64,000 nucleotides of DNA from Craterostigma plantagineum. Its lineage: Eukaryota; Streptophyta; Magnoliopsida; Lamiales; Linderniaceae. Below are positions 21,673-33,500 of this stretch, one piece after another. The position numbers and the translations under genes are program-made. The notes under the pieces are model-generated. The model searched no databases, had not been told where the DNA came from, and worked only from the letters and a program-made list of their open reading frames with translations. Each line of letters starts with the position of its first letter. The first letter of the stretch is position 1. The DNA lies in contig JAPQWV010001339.1 in assembly GCA_027422505.1 (NCBI GenBank), forward strand, positions 1 through 64,000. The letters run 5' to 3'.

Positions 21673-22557
21673 ATGAACAATTATTGATATGTATACTAGT
21701 AGTTCAATGCACGGAGTTAATTATAAATAAATATTAACTATTTATAGTAGTTTGTTTACTAATAATTAAGCTAAGATAAATGTGTATTAATTAGTAAGTT
21801 AACATAATGAGTACTTTTTTTTTAATATTATATTTCTTTCTATTGTAATTGTTATTGTAGGACATGTGTCAACACCACAACAGAACTACATTTGAATGTA
21901 ATATAGGATATATACATATATATATATTATACAAGCACCGGTTATATGAATTATTTCTGCACCTATGGGAAGAATCTAATCACTCGTCACAGCCGAAATA
22001 GGAATCAATCTTCATAAATTAAAGACATGTTGGTTGCCTTTTACACGACAGCACAAGATTTTTCTTTGACAATAGATGACGTTTGCTTTGAAAATAAGAA
22101 GAGAACTTAAATATAATATACCATTTTTCCCTGTAGAAAAAGGAATTAAAAAACACACTTCTATTCATATATTCATTGATACCTTCTCTTATTCTCCTAG
22201 ATAACGTAACATTTCCTAGATGATGAAAAGCATATGGTCACAATCCTAACATATATATATCTTCATAGACCACTGTCTTTAGTGCAAAATGATCAGTCCT
22301 TTTGATATAATTACGTGCGTCTAATTGAATAAGTCACACGTTCGTCAACACATATATTCTTATCTAATAACTAGTCAACGCGTTTCTCAAACAAAATGGC
22401 TAATCCCCAACTAACCTACTATATATAATTACATTACATGCATCATCAACATCATCCATGTAAAAAAAAGTAGTTGCATAATGAAAAATTGATGCGTTCC
22501 TACTTGATAGAGAATGTATACGTAATTATTCCTTGCCACACGCCATTATATATCTAC
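21673..22557. other. Upstream region of the phytosulfokine gene
   Basis: AT-rich with no ORF. An ACTAGT preceded, on the minus strand, by CCGTGCATTGAAC near 21695 may be a degenerate Helitron end. No other feature is supported. Confidence 0.5.
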
Positions 22558-22565
22558 TATAAATA
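22558..22565 (+). promoter_or_regulatory. TATA box of the phytosulfokine gene
   Basis: TATAAATA lies about 115 bp upstream of the predicted ATG at 22681, with a C-rich stretch about 20-30 bp after it, as in plant start-site regions. Confidence 0.6.
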
Positions 22566-22680
22566 ACCCATCATCTCGCCCCCTATCCATCTTTATTTCT
22601 TCACTCTCGAGAGATCAAAATATATTAATATGCAAAATTAAATCAAGATAAAAGATTCTAAAACATCGACGTTTCTGCTA

Positions 22681-22997
22681 ATGGGCCACGTCGTCCTTCT
22701 GTTCTTTTCTATGAACACTAGTTCAGCTCGCCGAGAACCTGCTTCTCATGATGAGATGAAAGCCAACAAATCTCGGGTTTAATTAATATAATGTCTTGCT
22801 TCCTAATTAATTTGATGATATTTTTATACGTTTTTATTTGAGGTTTAAATTAATAGCTCTTGAAATAATTAGGTGAAGCTGCTGAGAAAGATCGAGTGGA
22901 AACTAGATGCAAGGGAATCAGTGAAGAGGATTGCTTGATGAGAAGTACTCAGAACGCTCATCTAGATTACATATACACTCAAGATCATAAACCCTAA
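22681..22997 (+). CDS. PSK: Phytosulfokine (PSK) peptide hormone precursor
   Basis: Two exons. Exon 1 (22681-22776) begins MGHVVLLFFSMNTSSARREP, a short hydrophobic secretion signal followed by a basic/acidic pro-region. An intron starts GT at 22777. Exon 2 runs to the stop at 22997 and encodes the family hallmark: a two-cysteine pro-domain (RCKGISEEDCLMR) and then DYIYTQ, with YIYTQ at 22968-22982. YIYTQ is the mature pentapeptide. The Asp before the first Tyr is what tyrosylprotein sulfotransferase needs, and subtilases trim the precursor outside the cell. PSK signals through PSKR leucine-rich-repeat kinases in growth and wound responses. The acceptor is ambiguous: AG before 22887 keeps the frame, whereas the better-looking AG before 22873 does not match the phase of the exon 1 donor. 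The precursor is about 70 residues, at the short end of the family. Confidence 0.9.
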
Positions 22998-24240
22998 ATA
23001 ATATATGAGAAAATATATAATTAGTTTTTCCTATTTCAAGTTAAAGTTGTAGACCGATATGTTTGTAACCCCTTTTTGTGTCTTCAGGTGATGAAAATTT
23101 TCATATTTGTTTTGTTAGTGTACTTGTTTATTTAATTTTTGATGGAACGACTGCATTTGAATTGTGATATGATAGTTTTATGATAAAGGCAAGCAATTTA
23201 GATACACAGATATGCTACAATAACGTTAAAGGCCCATTATATAGAAAATAGAGACCATTGGATATATATCCATTTTGTCAGATTCGTTAAAGGCCCATTA
23301 TATAGAAAATAGAGACCATTGGATATATATCCATTTTGTGAGATTTAGGGCTTTCTTTTTTTAAAATCAAAACCCATCCTAATTATGTTCATCTAGTCAA
23401 TTCCGTAATTCAAACTAGTACTTTCTATGCACTCTATGCGTGTGCTTAAAATATAATTGTTCTAAAGAAAAAAGAGGTTGATCATCATTTAATTTCCTAC
23501 CGTAGTTAAAAACCAACGCAGTTAGATTCTAGAACGTGAATCCATATCTCAATAATATAGTATGTGTAAATGATACTACATAGAATAAATAGTTTATATG
23601 GTTCATACATATGCATATAATTAAGTATAGAACCATTAAGCTACTATGGGAAAGTCTGCCGCGTGTGTTTCGGCTATGTTGCACATTTTGGCACATAAAT
23701 TTTCTTAAAAACATATTTCATCGAATTCATGACCGATATTTGGCAATTTCACGACTTTGGTTTGACCCGCCTCTTCAGGAGATCCATCTATTTTAAGACA
23801 CCATTAAATATTGAAATGAAAAGGAAAAGACTTATTCAAAATTCAAGTTTCCACACACTCTTGAATATAGAAAGAGACGTCGTCTAACTTAAATATGTTT
23901 GACTCTGTCATGCACGACGTAAATCACATATATGGCAATTTCAATTGCTATCATATGTACGTACGATTAGAAATCTATTTGGGCAACCTTGTGAGGCCTA
24001 GCCTCGAGAGAGATAGTTAGGTATCTTGTCTCATCAAAATTAATAAAAAAAAATGACACACCTACTCAACTTAATTTAAATAAACAAATATATAAAAATT
24101 AAAAATACCCTTAGCGAGAGGAGGCTCATTCCACACTAACTATATAAATAAACATGCAAAGAAGCTCTCCATCCTTCACATTCTCAACCCTAAATAGAAA
24201 AACCTAACCTAACCCTAGCTCTTCGCTTCGAAATTCGACG
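22998..24240. other. Intergenic between PSK and the small ORF
   Basis: It holds the PSK 3' region and the 61-bp duplication. No gene is recognised. Short open frames near 23530-23800 show no family resemblance. Confidence 0.5.
23225..23344. repeat. Perfect 61-bp tandem duplication
   Basis: GTTAAAGGCCCATTATATAG through TATATATCCATTTTGT occurs twice in a row (starts 23225 and 23286), essentially without differences. It lies about 230 bp downstream of the PSK stop codon. Confidence 0.95.
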
Positions 24241-24243
24241 AGA

Positions 24244-24245
<2 letters not shown>

Positions 24246-24285
<40 letters not shown>

Positions 24286-24290
24286 AAAGA
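24246..24290. repeat. (GAAA)n microsatellite in a 5' leader
   Basis: About ten GAAA units end two bases before the ATG at 24292, so they would lie in the 5' untranslated region of the small gene. Confidence 0.9.
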
Positions 24291-24291
24291 A

Positions 24292-24706
24292 ATGATCATT
24301 TCGAAACAGCGGAAAAAAGAAACCTCCCTCCACAGATACATCAAACTCCCTATAAAATTCCTCGTACTGGTGGGGGACATTTCTGTAAAATCGCTGATGG
24401 GTGGCTGCCCGAGCCTGACCTACGGGAATGCCATGGCTGCCCGACCCCACAAATAATGCCGTTATTAGTACAAGCGCCACAGTCGTCGACGAAGATCTGC
24501 TTAGGTTGTCTTCGATCAACAAGGCGAGGAGAGGTTCGCCTACTCATCGCTGGAGATCGATGCCAGCTGGCAAAGTGGGGTCCACCCGTTGTAATAACGG
24601 CGGTGTGTTTGGGAGGATCGATGAGGAGGAGAGCTTCGAGGTTGATGACGGTGATGGAGTGGGACTATTGAGGCCAGTTAGGGTTTCGAGGAAAATCGAG
24701 TGGTGA
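24292..24706 (+). pseudogene. Small plant-specific protein of unknown function, frameshifted
   Basis: The ATG at 24292 opens a 54-codon frame with LHRYIKLPIKFLVLVGD and SLTYGNAM. From memory this resembles the N-terminus of a family of short plant proteins with a (R/K)Y-(I/V)-K-x-P-x-(K/R)-x-L core followed by a GNxMGCP motif. The C-terminal part lies in another frame (24428-24706), with VDEDLLRLSSI and FGRIDEEESFEVDDGDG, also like that family. Two single-base deletions, the first in the G run of ATGGCTGCC, would restore a continuous frame. So this is either a decayed copy or an intact gene with sequence errors. I cannot name a function. There is one exon, and an AACCCTA-rich stretch precedes it. 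Confidence 0.55.
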
Positions 24707-24709
24707 TTA

Positions 24710-26047
24710 GTGTTTAACTAAATTTTTAATAAAAAATAAAATTAGTTTTTTTGTTAGTTGTGAATCTGATTTGGGCTTTATGTGGTTCTTCACAATGCAT
24801 GTAGTGTACGCGTGAATGTCCTTAAATTTAAGAAGAATGATGACATGAGTTATTTTTATGTATTCAATGCTGGATATATTTGAACTTACATCGTGTAAAA
24901 CATATATTGTTTACGATACTTGTACTTTTTTTTATTTAATTTTACCGTAATGTCTTGCTCGCAAAATATTACCAAATACGATTTTATTGTCATAATAATA
25001 AATATAATTGGCGTAGAGTGCATGTAACATTATCATAAATATGATTAGCTGTAAAGAGGATTGTGAATATGACTGAAGTTCGAGCGTGGTTTTACTTCTG
25101 ATCAAAAGCTTATAAGCTTTTTACTATTTTATTTATTTTGAGTCTGAATATATAAATTTGAGTTTAAAGGCAAACCACTTCAGAAATTGAGCTCGAGTAA
25201 AATATATACTTCTAAATGTTATACACCTAAAAAGGACATTTGAACGATGGCCTTAAGTAATATTATTATTCCTTAAAAATTTGCCATTGGGCACTAAGGG
25301 CCGAAAATGAAATGTCACTGGTATTTGCTGATGAGATTATAACTAAATAACGATGACTGTGAGTGATTAATACTTAATTAACACTTTAGATGCATGCATT
25401 TGCATAGGATGCATGTCCTAACGCCCGCTGTACTGCTGAGTAGTTGTAAGACATTGTGATTAAGCTTTTAGATACTGTTCTTAAAAGGCGGCTAAGTAAT
25501 TAATAAATTAATAATTCATGATGGTTTAACACTCGCCCCACGCTGATTGGAACGAGTCACCTAATTTACATGGCATATATATCTGTAATAGAATCTCAAG
25601 TGTACTAATAGTATGAATAATTATCATTTATAATAATTATAATTGTTAGTAGATAAGGGCGAAATCGAAAGAAGCAATCTATGGTGTGCGGGTTGTGAAA
25701 GTGAAAGAGGATCATATAACCTTGTTTAAGACTAAGATTTATATTTTAATAAAAGTAATCGGCAAAAGTGGAGCTTAAAGTATACCTAAATTTTGTATTC
25801 AAACTTTTAAGTACGTAATTTTAATTCTTTAAATTTGAAAAATCTTCCCTTTTTTGTTCCTCTGAAGTCTGACCTAAAGAAATGGTAAAGAACGGAAAGG
25901 GACGGCTTCCTAAAATTTAGAATACCAATATTAGAATTTTTTTATTTACATGCATGATATTGTAAGACAAATAGCGATCTAATCCGTCTAATAGATAAAG
26001 AGTGAGAGACTTATAGTAGACTAATCGATCTAATCTATATGTTATAA
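24710..26047. other. Intergenic, AT-rich
   Basis: No coding sequence, TIR or tandem repeat that I can support. Confidence 0.5.
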
Positions 26048-26280
26048 TTAGTATTTTAGCACACCCGATGTGTTTGCAAATATATTATTATATTTGAACA
26101 CCTTACATTATAAATTAAGTTATTTGAAATAATTTAATTTAAGGATAAATTTGTAATAAATGAAAAGTTTAAGAGTAAAATTGTAATTAGGCAGTTTGGT
26201 AAAATTGAAATTACATGTTAAATTGACGGACCAAAATTACAGTTTATAGACCTCATAGTCTCTTTATATAATGGTATAGA
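26048..26280 (-). mobile_element. Short non-autonomous Helitron
   Basis: On the minus strand it starts TCTATACCATTATATAAAG after A and ends CTAA before T. A short hairpin (CACA-TCGGG-TGTG) lies about a dozen bases upstream of the 3' end. 233 bp, no ORF. Confidence 0.6.
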
Positions 26281-26576
26281 TAACGATGAGAGGCTTAGTT
26301 ATAGTATCTGTTTTCTAATTAATTGGTATGGCATGTGTAGTTACTATTTAGCACTTTAAAGATTAGCTTTACAATCAATCTATATGCATGCAAATAACAT
26401 ATAAATTAACTGTTTGTTTGGTACCTTAGCTTATATTTTGGTTAACGAGTTTACAACAATCCATCTGTGCATGTGTGTTTATCTAAACCCGTATAAATGA
26501 GTTCACATTTGTGACAGAGAAACACATGCCTTTATATAAATTGGTAAACCAAACACACAAACATGGTCTAAACTAA
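26281..26576. other. Intergenic
   Basis: No feature seen. Confidence 0.5.
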
Positions 26577-26591
26577 CATTTAAAAAGCCTG

Positions 26592-26851
26592 TGGTGGAAA
26601 AGCTATCCAAGAAGTCGTCAGATCGACAAAGATAGGAGCTATCCTATACGATTGCATGCATCTTTTGAAATCGTTTTCCTCTATTTCGTTCTCTTTTGTT
26701 AAGCGTCATTGTAATGAGGTCGCTCACTTCTTGCTAAAGTGTTTGGTTGGGATGGCGAGGAACGTCTCCCACCCACACAAGCCTTAGCAAATTTGATTTC
26801 GGCCGACCTTCTATAAATAAAATGGTCTTTGCTCTCAAAAAAAAAAAAAAG
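26592..26851 (+). mobile_element. 5'-truncated LINE with poly(A) tail and 15-bp target duplication
   Basis: ACATTTAAAAAGCCT occurs at 26577-26591 and 26852-26866, directly flanking a 260-bp segment that ends in A(14). One frame of the segment reads FVKRHCNEVAHFL, the HCN-xx-AH block of the RNase H domain found at the C-terminus of plant LINE ORF2. Only the 3' end was copied, as is usual for LINE insertion by target-primed reverse transcription. Confidence 0.93.
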
Positions 26852-26967
26852 ACATTTAAAAAGCCTAAACCTGTGAAACAAACCAGCACTACAGTTCTAA
26901 GATAAAAAAAAAATAATGTTATGTATCAGCACACCAAAAATTGTGTAGAAAACAATAGTATTTGACC

Positions 26968-29957
26968 CTACCCATAACTAGAAGCCTCGTCACTTCCTCT
27001 TCCAACTCTCAAGTATTTCATGGGCAGAAGGCACATCACCACCACATTCAAACCAACCTTCATCCTCCTCCTCGTCCTCCTCGTCGGAAGGGTAAGACGG
27101 TAATAACCCAAATAACTCCCTCGATCTTCGTTGCTAGCTCTGGTTCCCGGGGCTCCATCGGGTTCGACACTTCGATTGGTCGAACCCGACGGTTCGTCCT
27201 CGCGGGGCCCACATACGAACTCCAACGATTTCAACAAATCTAAGACCGTCCTTTCGTCTCTAACCAAAACGTCGTCCTCGACCCGCCCGAGAATTTCACC
27301 AAGAACTCGTTCAGACACGCAAGATCGATCCTTTCTTTATTCGCATCGAAGAGATTGGTCCAATCACGAAAGTCGACCCGAAAGTCCGCGTGAGCCATTG
27401 CGTTGACCATACGAACCGCTCTTACGTAGTCGCGGTGCGTAATGGCTTGGATGGTCAGTTCCGTGAAGTACGACCGAGGAGGCACCTCGCCGCTTCTAAC
27501 ATCGAGTCGAACGCGTGCTCCAACAAATGCCACTAAATCCCAAAAAATAAATAACTAATTCAGTAAAAAAAAAAATAAATGCCACTACGATCCCAATTTT
27601 TTTTTATAATTCCAAACCAAATTTGTAAGAGCTACTACCTTCCCGGCCATCGACGCCTCGACCAATAGGAACTGCTTATACCGAACGAGTCGATGGCCCG
27701 AGAGGGTCATCTCTTTGTAGACGTGCTCGAAATATTCCCACTGCTGAGCGCTCGAAGACGCCTCGAGCATCGAGGCGTAAGTGTAAGAATCTGCTTTCGC
27801 CGTAGAATTATCGATCGTCGAATCGTTCCTCAGCGTCGACTCGTACAATTCCTTAGCTTCGAAGAACATATCGTTGCGACCGTAGACTTTTAGGAGCGCA
27901 TTGATCACGCCGATATTAGGGTTCATAAGCGCCTTATAATGCTCGAAGATGGATATGCAATTTTCCACGTGCCCGCCGTCTAAAGAAGAGATGATCATCC
28001 CCGTGACAGTTACGGGCAGGGGTTTTTCGGGGGAAGATGTCTTAATTTGTCGATCTGGTTAGAATCGGAAGCGTTTTAACTCTACGTTAGAGAAACGAGT
28101 CATATGATGTAATAGTGAAAGCTGACCTCGAAAGTAGCTTCTTGCCACCTTCCGTGAGAGCAGAGGCATCGGGCGAGCTCGTAATATACGCTCGAAGTTC
28201 CGATTATGCCCCTTCTTTCCATGTCTCTCACCGCTCTAACAGCTTCGTCGACTTTACCTTCTTCCCAAAATGCCCTCACGAGGACTATACCGCAAAATTG
28301 AGGAAAAAAAAACCGAATTGAAAACAGAGTCCATGGCTTTATAGATGGACGAGTAAGTAACACTGCTGCTACCTTTGTAAGAAATGGCTTTGAGAGATTC
28401 GCCTGTTCTTCTCATCTTATCGAAGAAGTGATGGACAAGGTCGTACTTCCCAGACTTGAGCATTACCTAAATAAGAGAAACAAAATTGACTATTTCGAAT
28501 GCGATTTTCTAGCAGAAAATGTCTAGACAAAAATATACGTTGTTTTTACCTCCATAGCCAAACCGTAGCTCGTGGAATTAGGCCTTAGCCCGTCCTCTCT
28601 CAACTGCTGAAAAACCCATGAAACTCCTTTCCATTGACAAGTCGTTACGCAGGCATTTAGAAGCTTGAAAAAAGGAATCGTACGAATTACAGAGAAGCAT
28701 AACATAAATAACAAAAAGGCCAGGCCTTATACTTCAGATTGTCTCCTTACAGCATTGTATATAACAATATCGGGTTGAAGGGTGGGATTCCAATCTTTAC
28801 GCCTCATATTTCTGATCTTTCTCGGCTTCTCCTTCATTGACTCGATCACATTCAACAGCTCCTTTAAAAAACCAGCTTGTCCTAACGTAACAGCCAAACT
28901 GTGATACGCAGCCATGTCGGGGTATATATACGCATCTCCCTACAAAATATTTCGAGTAAAGAACTATGAGTTCGAAAGTAAAATAAAGACGGCCACACAC
29001 ACAAAATTGGTGGAAACGAAGATTAAGAAGAGTTATTACACGCATCGAATTGAAGACTTGAATCGCTTCGCTAGGTTTCTTGGCTCTTCCTAGGACTGCC
29101 AATAGCTTTGTGTAGACAAACCTGCTCTTGAAACAATGCTTGAATTCTTTCGATGAGTAGACCCAATTACGGCGGACAAAGCGTTTCTCCAATGGCCTCT
29201 TTTCCCGAGCCTTTCGACCACTTTCAGCATCTGTTCTTCCGTAAACTGCAAGCCCGAGTGCCTCATGATCTTCGTCAGTTTCCAATCTTTCACATTCAGC
29301 TCCTTCACACTCAACTAAAGCGACAAGTATATCAATCCCACACATTACTCAGGGAGAATTTTCTATGAAATCAATGTCATAGTTAAGTCTGAAAACAGCA
29401 GCAAAATCGCTCACCTGTCGACTAGAGCTTAACAGCTTCGCCCTCGCTCCTCCTCTGGGCGGGGCCCACTTTTTCCCACCATCCTCGGAAAACCCTTGTT
29501 CGACGTCGACGTCATTATCCAAAAGCCAGGCGAATCTATCCCTCTCGCGCTCGATTACGTCGCTCAGAGCCTTCAGATGTTCGTCGCTCACTCGCTCACC
29601 TCCGCCGTAATCGACGGCGAGGAGCTCTCGCAATCGAATCCTATCCAGCGATTCCCAAGGCCTGCCGACGAGCTTCTTCTCGGAACCTACGAAGTTTCTG
29701 TACTCGGATTTAATGGCCTGAAAGTGGGATTCTTCGAGAATCTCTCGCTGCTGATCGTCGGTGAGGTCGAGCGGGGAAGCTTGCTTGGCTCGCCGCCCGC
29801 GATTGGATTTTTGAATTTCCTTCTTGCGGAGGGTGTGGACGAGCTTAGGGGTTGGTTCGACATTGTAGTTGAGAAGCTTTGCTTGATTTTTCAAGATTAG
29901 GTTGTGGATTGTTTGGCACAGTTGCTGCGAATGATAAGCTGATTCCTTTCGAGGCAT
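26968..29957 (-). CDS. DG1: Chloroplast PPR protein, DG1 (DELAYED GREENING 1) type
   Basis: Eight exons on the minus strand, all with GT-AG ends: 29957-29415, 29314-29040, 28939-28751, 28663-28550, 28466-28373, 28284-28127, 28054-27639, 27532-26968. Exon 1 gives a basic, Gln/Asn-rich N-terminus consistent with a plastid transit peptide. Exons 2-7 give P-class PPR repeats, for example FVYTKLLAVLGRAKKPSEAI, WKGVSWVFQQLREDGLRPN, RRGIIGTSSVYYELARCLC and NALLKVYGRNDMFFEAKELY. The order and wording match the DG1 family, whose Arabidopsis member (At5g67570) is needed for early chloroplast development and plastid-encoded polymerase transcription and is reported to interact with sigma factor SIG6. Four apparent one-base losses interrupt the frame (near 29160, 28014, 27494 and 27277), three of them in short homopolymers. 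An 8.4-kb Mutator-like element sits about 40 bp upstream of the ATG. Confidence 0.85.
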
Positions 29958-30119
29958 CCATGAAGAAGAAGAGATTGGTTTGATGCTTAGTCATCGAGTC
30001 GAAAAACGGAAAATTTTAAAAAGAGGAACGATTCTATTTCATTTTAAAAAAGAGGAACGGGTTCTCAAATGACTGAAATACCCTATTAAAAAACTGGTTA
30101 AGGAGGCTAATCCGACTCA

Positions 30120-30505
30120 TTAACAGCGAAAAGTTATTCGAGTTTTATTTGAGTGACAAAACACCCGAATACGAAACTCGAATACATGCTTATCCGACTT
30201 ATTAAGAGTGAAAAAGTTATTCGAGTTTATTCGAGTTGAAACAAAAACTCGAGTGATATACTCGAATAATATATCGAAGAGATAAAGTCACTCGAAAATG
30301 TGCAAATAATTAAAACGAATAGGCAACATAATACGACTAGCTTATCGAATTCTCCTTTCGAGTCAAAACTCGAATAGGGAACTCGATTATTGAACTCGAA
30401 TAAGCAGTATTTTAAAATGCTCGGAAAGAAAATTAGACACAAATCACTCGAAAACCTAAATCTCTCGCGCTCTCTCTTCGAAACCAAATCACTTACTCGA
30501 AAAAT
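30120..30505. repeat. Left TTATTCGAGT/ACTCGAATAA motif array
   Basis: About fifteen copies of TTATTCGAGT or its complement, some with one mismatch, in the 385 bp upstream of the DUF1985-Ulp1 gene. Both orientations are mixed. Confidence 0.9.
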
Positions 30506-30533
30506 CGTACACAAACCCACGCATAACCATCAA

Positions 30534-33500
30534 TGGCGAAACGAAAAAACGAGTTCATCGGAGCCTTCCGCGCCTGTACGTAACCGGGTGGATGAACAAA
30601 TCGACGCCGATAGAGTCACGGTGAGTTTTTGGTCGCATTTTGGGTTTTTGTTAAATCGAATCGGTTGAACGAATTTCTTGGTTAGATCTTTCGTTTCTAG
30701 CGTTAAATCGATCGATTTGATGTTAAATCGTTGCGTAAACGTCGTAATCGGTCGGATTTTTTGTATAAATCGTTTTCATCGCCTTTTCGAGTAACAATTC
30801 GAGTAGTTAGGGTTCGAGTAATTGCTTGACCTATTCGAGTGATGGTTTACTCGAATAAATAACTCGAATAACAGTGAATTTTGTTTGTTTTTGCGTTTTC
30901 AGATCTATCTTCCGACGAAGTTGCCGGCGGACAATTTCTACCATGCCATCCTCACTCTGAACTCGCACTACATGTCGGTATGCGAACGCATCCGTACGCT
31001 TTTGAACGAGGAGGAAATGGAGGAAATGGTCAGACGGACCCAGTTCCGGAACTTGATAAAGGTGGCCCGAAATCAATACAACTCGAACATGATCCTGTGG
31101 TATTTGATGAGCCGGCAGGTGGAGTACATGCCGGAGTCGAAGGAGTTCTGGATGGTCGTTCGTGGGCGACCACTAAGATTTTCATTGGTCGAGTATTGCC
31201 TACTCACGGGCCTCGACTGCGGAGCAAACGAGCCGGAGATACCGTCATCGAACGAGTTTGCGACGAGGCATTGGCCTGGTATTAATTCTATTTTTTTTAT
31301 CTTTTTGATTCGTTTTTTTACTTCGATTTCAAAAACTAACGTTTGTTTTATGGCTCGCAGGCAAGCCCGTTATATATTATATCGATTTGGATAAGAAAGT
31401 CACGGAAATGGTCCGTGACGCCGGTGGAGCCTCGGGCGTGAATCCCGAGAAATTGAAGATCGCGGCCCTTTATTTTGCCGTCGGGGTGCTAGGGGAGCGG
31501 AGGGTAAAGAAGGACTTGAGAGTCAAGGAGGAGTGGCTCCGTCTGGTGGAGGACTTCGAGCGCTTCAAAGAAGGTCATTTATGGTCTGAACAAAGACCTC
31601 TTAGGGAAGCACATGGAGATGACATCGAAGGGAAAAATCCAAACAACCTTCGATATCAGCGGCTTCGTAATGCCGCTTCAGGTAATTAGTTTTGTATTAT
31701 TATTTAAGACATATTTATTTTAACTTACTTTTACTCTCTTTTATCAGGTTCTGGCGTACGAGTGCTGGCCGACCGTCGGGCAAGAATTCGCCGTGAGAAT
31801 AGCCGCGAAGGGCTCCCGATACCCGTATGTGCCATTGGAAGACCACATTTTACGGCAAGAGCTCTGCTCCGGGATGGCAAGAGGTCGAGCATGCATTCGG
31901 TGCCGTGGCGATGGATGTAAGTATATTTATTTATTTATAATATGGATTTATTTAGATTGCGTTTTCTAAATTGTACAAATACACAGGACGTGCGGTGTTG
32001 CCTTACACCGACCGATACTGAAGCCGATTCAAAGGCACTTCCGCACGGTCGCCGGCTTCTGTGGCAGCCGGGATGATGCCGTAGCCCAGAGGATAGTGGA
32101 GCATCTTCTAAATGGGCTGCCGGTCTACTGCACCGATCATCGGCTTGCTCCGTCTCCTCCTCGGCCGTCTCCTCCTCCGAGGCCGTCTCCTCCTCCGAGG
32201 CCGTCTCCTCCGAGGTCTTCTCCTCCGAGGCCGTCTCCTCCTCCTTCCGGCTCGATAATCGCCCATTTCGATAGAAGAATGGACAGGCTGGAAGGCGATA
32301 CGGGATATGCGGGCGGAGATTAGGGAGCTGCGCTCGATCGTGCTCCAAGGTATGTCATACTTAATGTTTATTTTATAAGATTATATTTGATATTACGTAA
32401 ATCTAACGTAATACTCTAATTTTGTAGCCCTTGAGAGCCTGACGCCGAGAATGGTGCGGGATATTACGAGAAGCTACGATCAGGACATGCCGCCTCCTTC
32501 GCCTCCTCATTCGCCGCCGAGAGGGAGTCGGGACATGCCGCCGCCTTCGCCTCCTCCTTCGCCTCCTCATTCGCAGAACGTGACGGGGAGTCGGGAGCAG
32601 GGGGCGAGAATGTGGAGATGGAGGACGAGATGGATATAGATATGATGGAGGCCGCGGCCGTGGCGGCGGCAGCGGCGGCGACGGAGAAGGCGGCGAAGAG
32701 GCGGCGGAGAGGGCGGCGGCGGAGAGGCCGCGGCGGAGAGGGCAGCGGCGGATAGGGCCGCGGCGGAGGCGGGGCGGCGGAGAGGGCGGCGGCGGAGAGG
32801 CCCGTGGCGGAGAAGGCCGCGGCGGAGAGGGCGGCGGCGGATAGGGCCGCGGCGGAGGAAGCGGCGGCAGAGAGGGCGTGGCGGCGTCGAAGGCAAAGAA
32901 GGCGGCGTGGGCGGAGGCGCAGAGGGCCGCCGCGGCATCGAAGGCAAAGAAGGCGGCGGAAGCGGAGGCGCAGAAGCCGCGGCGGAGAGGCGGCCACGGA
33001 CGGAACGTGCGAAGAAGAAGTCGAGGTTGCTTTCGAGTCCGTATACGCCGACGCCCGATTCGACCCCTCGCGTTGCAATACAACGCCGCGCGGACATAAA
33101 GCAGATCATCGGCGAGAGGGTGAAGAATTGGGATGCCGTCGCGGCGGAGGTGGCAAGAATGGGCGCAAAGGAGGAACGGCAAGGAATGCTCCAAGCGTAC
33201 GACAAGAATTCTTTGCCGACCTGTCCACTCCGAAAGTGTGGCTTTCGGATGAGGTATGTGTGTTTTTGCTAAATATGTTCTAATTATTTCGTTTAATAAC
33301 ATTATATGCTATTATTGCAGCACGTCAACGAGGCATTCTGCGGGTTCACGGCGATGCAAGAAAACTGCGTGCATGTGGAGCGAATCGCGTACGTGAACAC
33401 CAACTTCGCACAAGCAGTCAAGATGGAGTCCGCGAAACCGCGACCGTGGAACGTGTCCTCGTTCGAGCTATTCGCCACGGGAGAGTTCAATGCGATATAC

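Noticed and set aside
21690..21710. Possible minus-strand Helitron 3' end (ACTAGT with CCGTGCATTG)
   Set aside because: The second arm of the hairpin is missing, and no matching 5' end was found.
29496..29900. Plus-strand ORF of 134 codons
   Set aside because: Antisense of PPR exon 1, which has splice sites and family similarity on the minus strand.
32403..33302. Long minus-strand Pro/Arg/Ala-rich ORFs (up to 299 codons)
   Set aside because: They are antisense shadows of the GC-rich repeat in exon 6 of the plus-strand Ulp1 gene.
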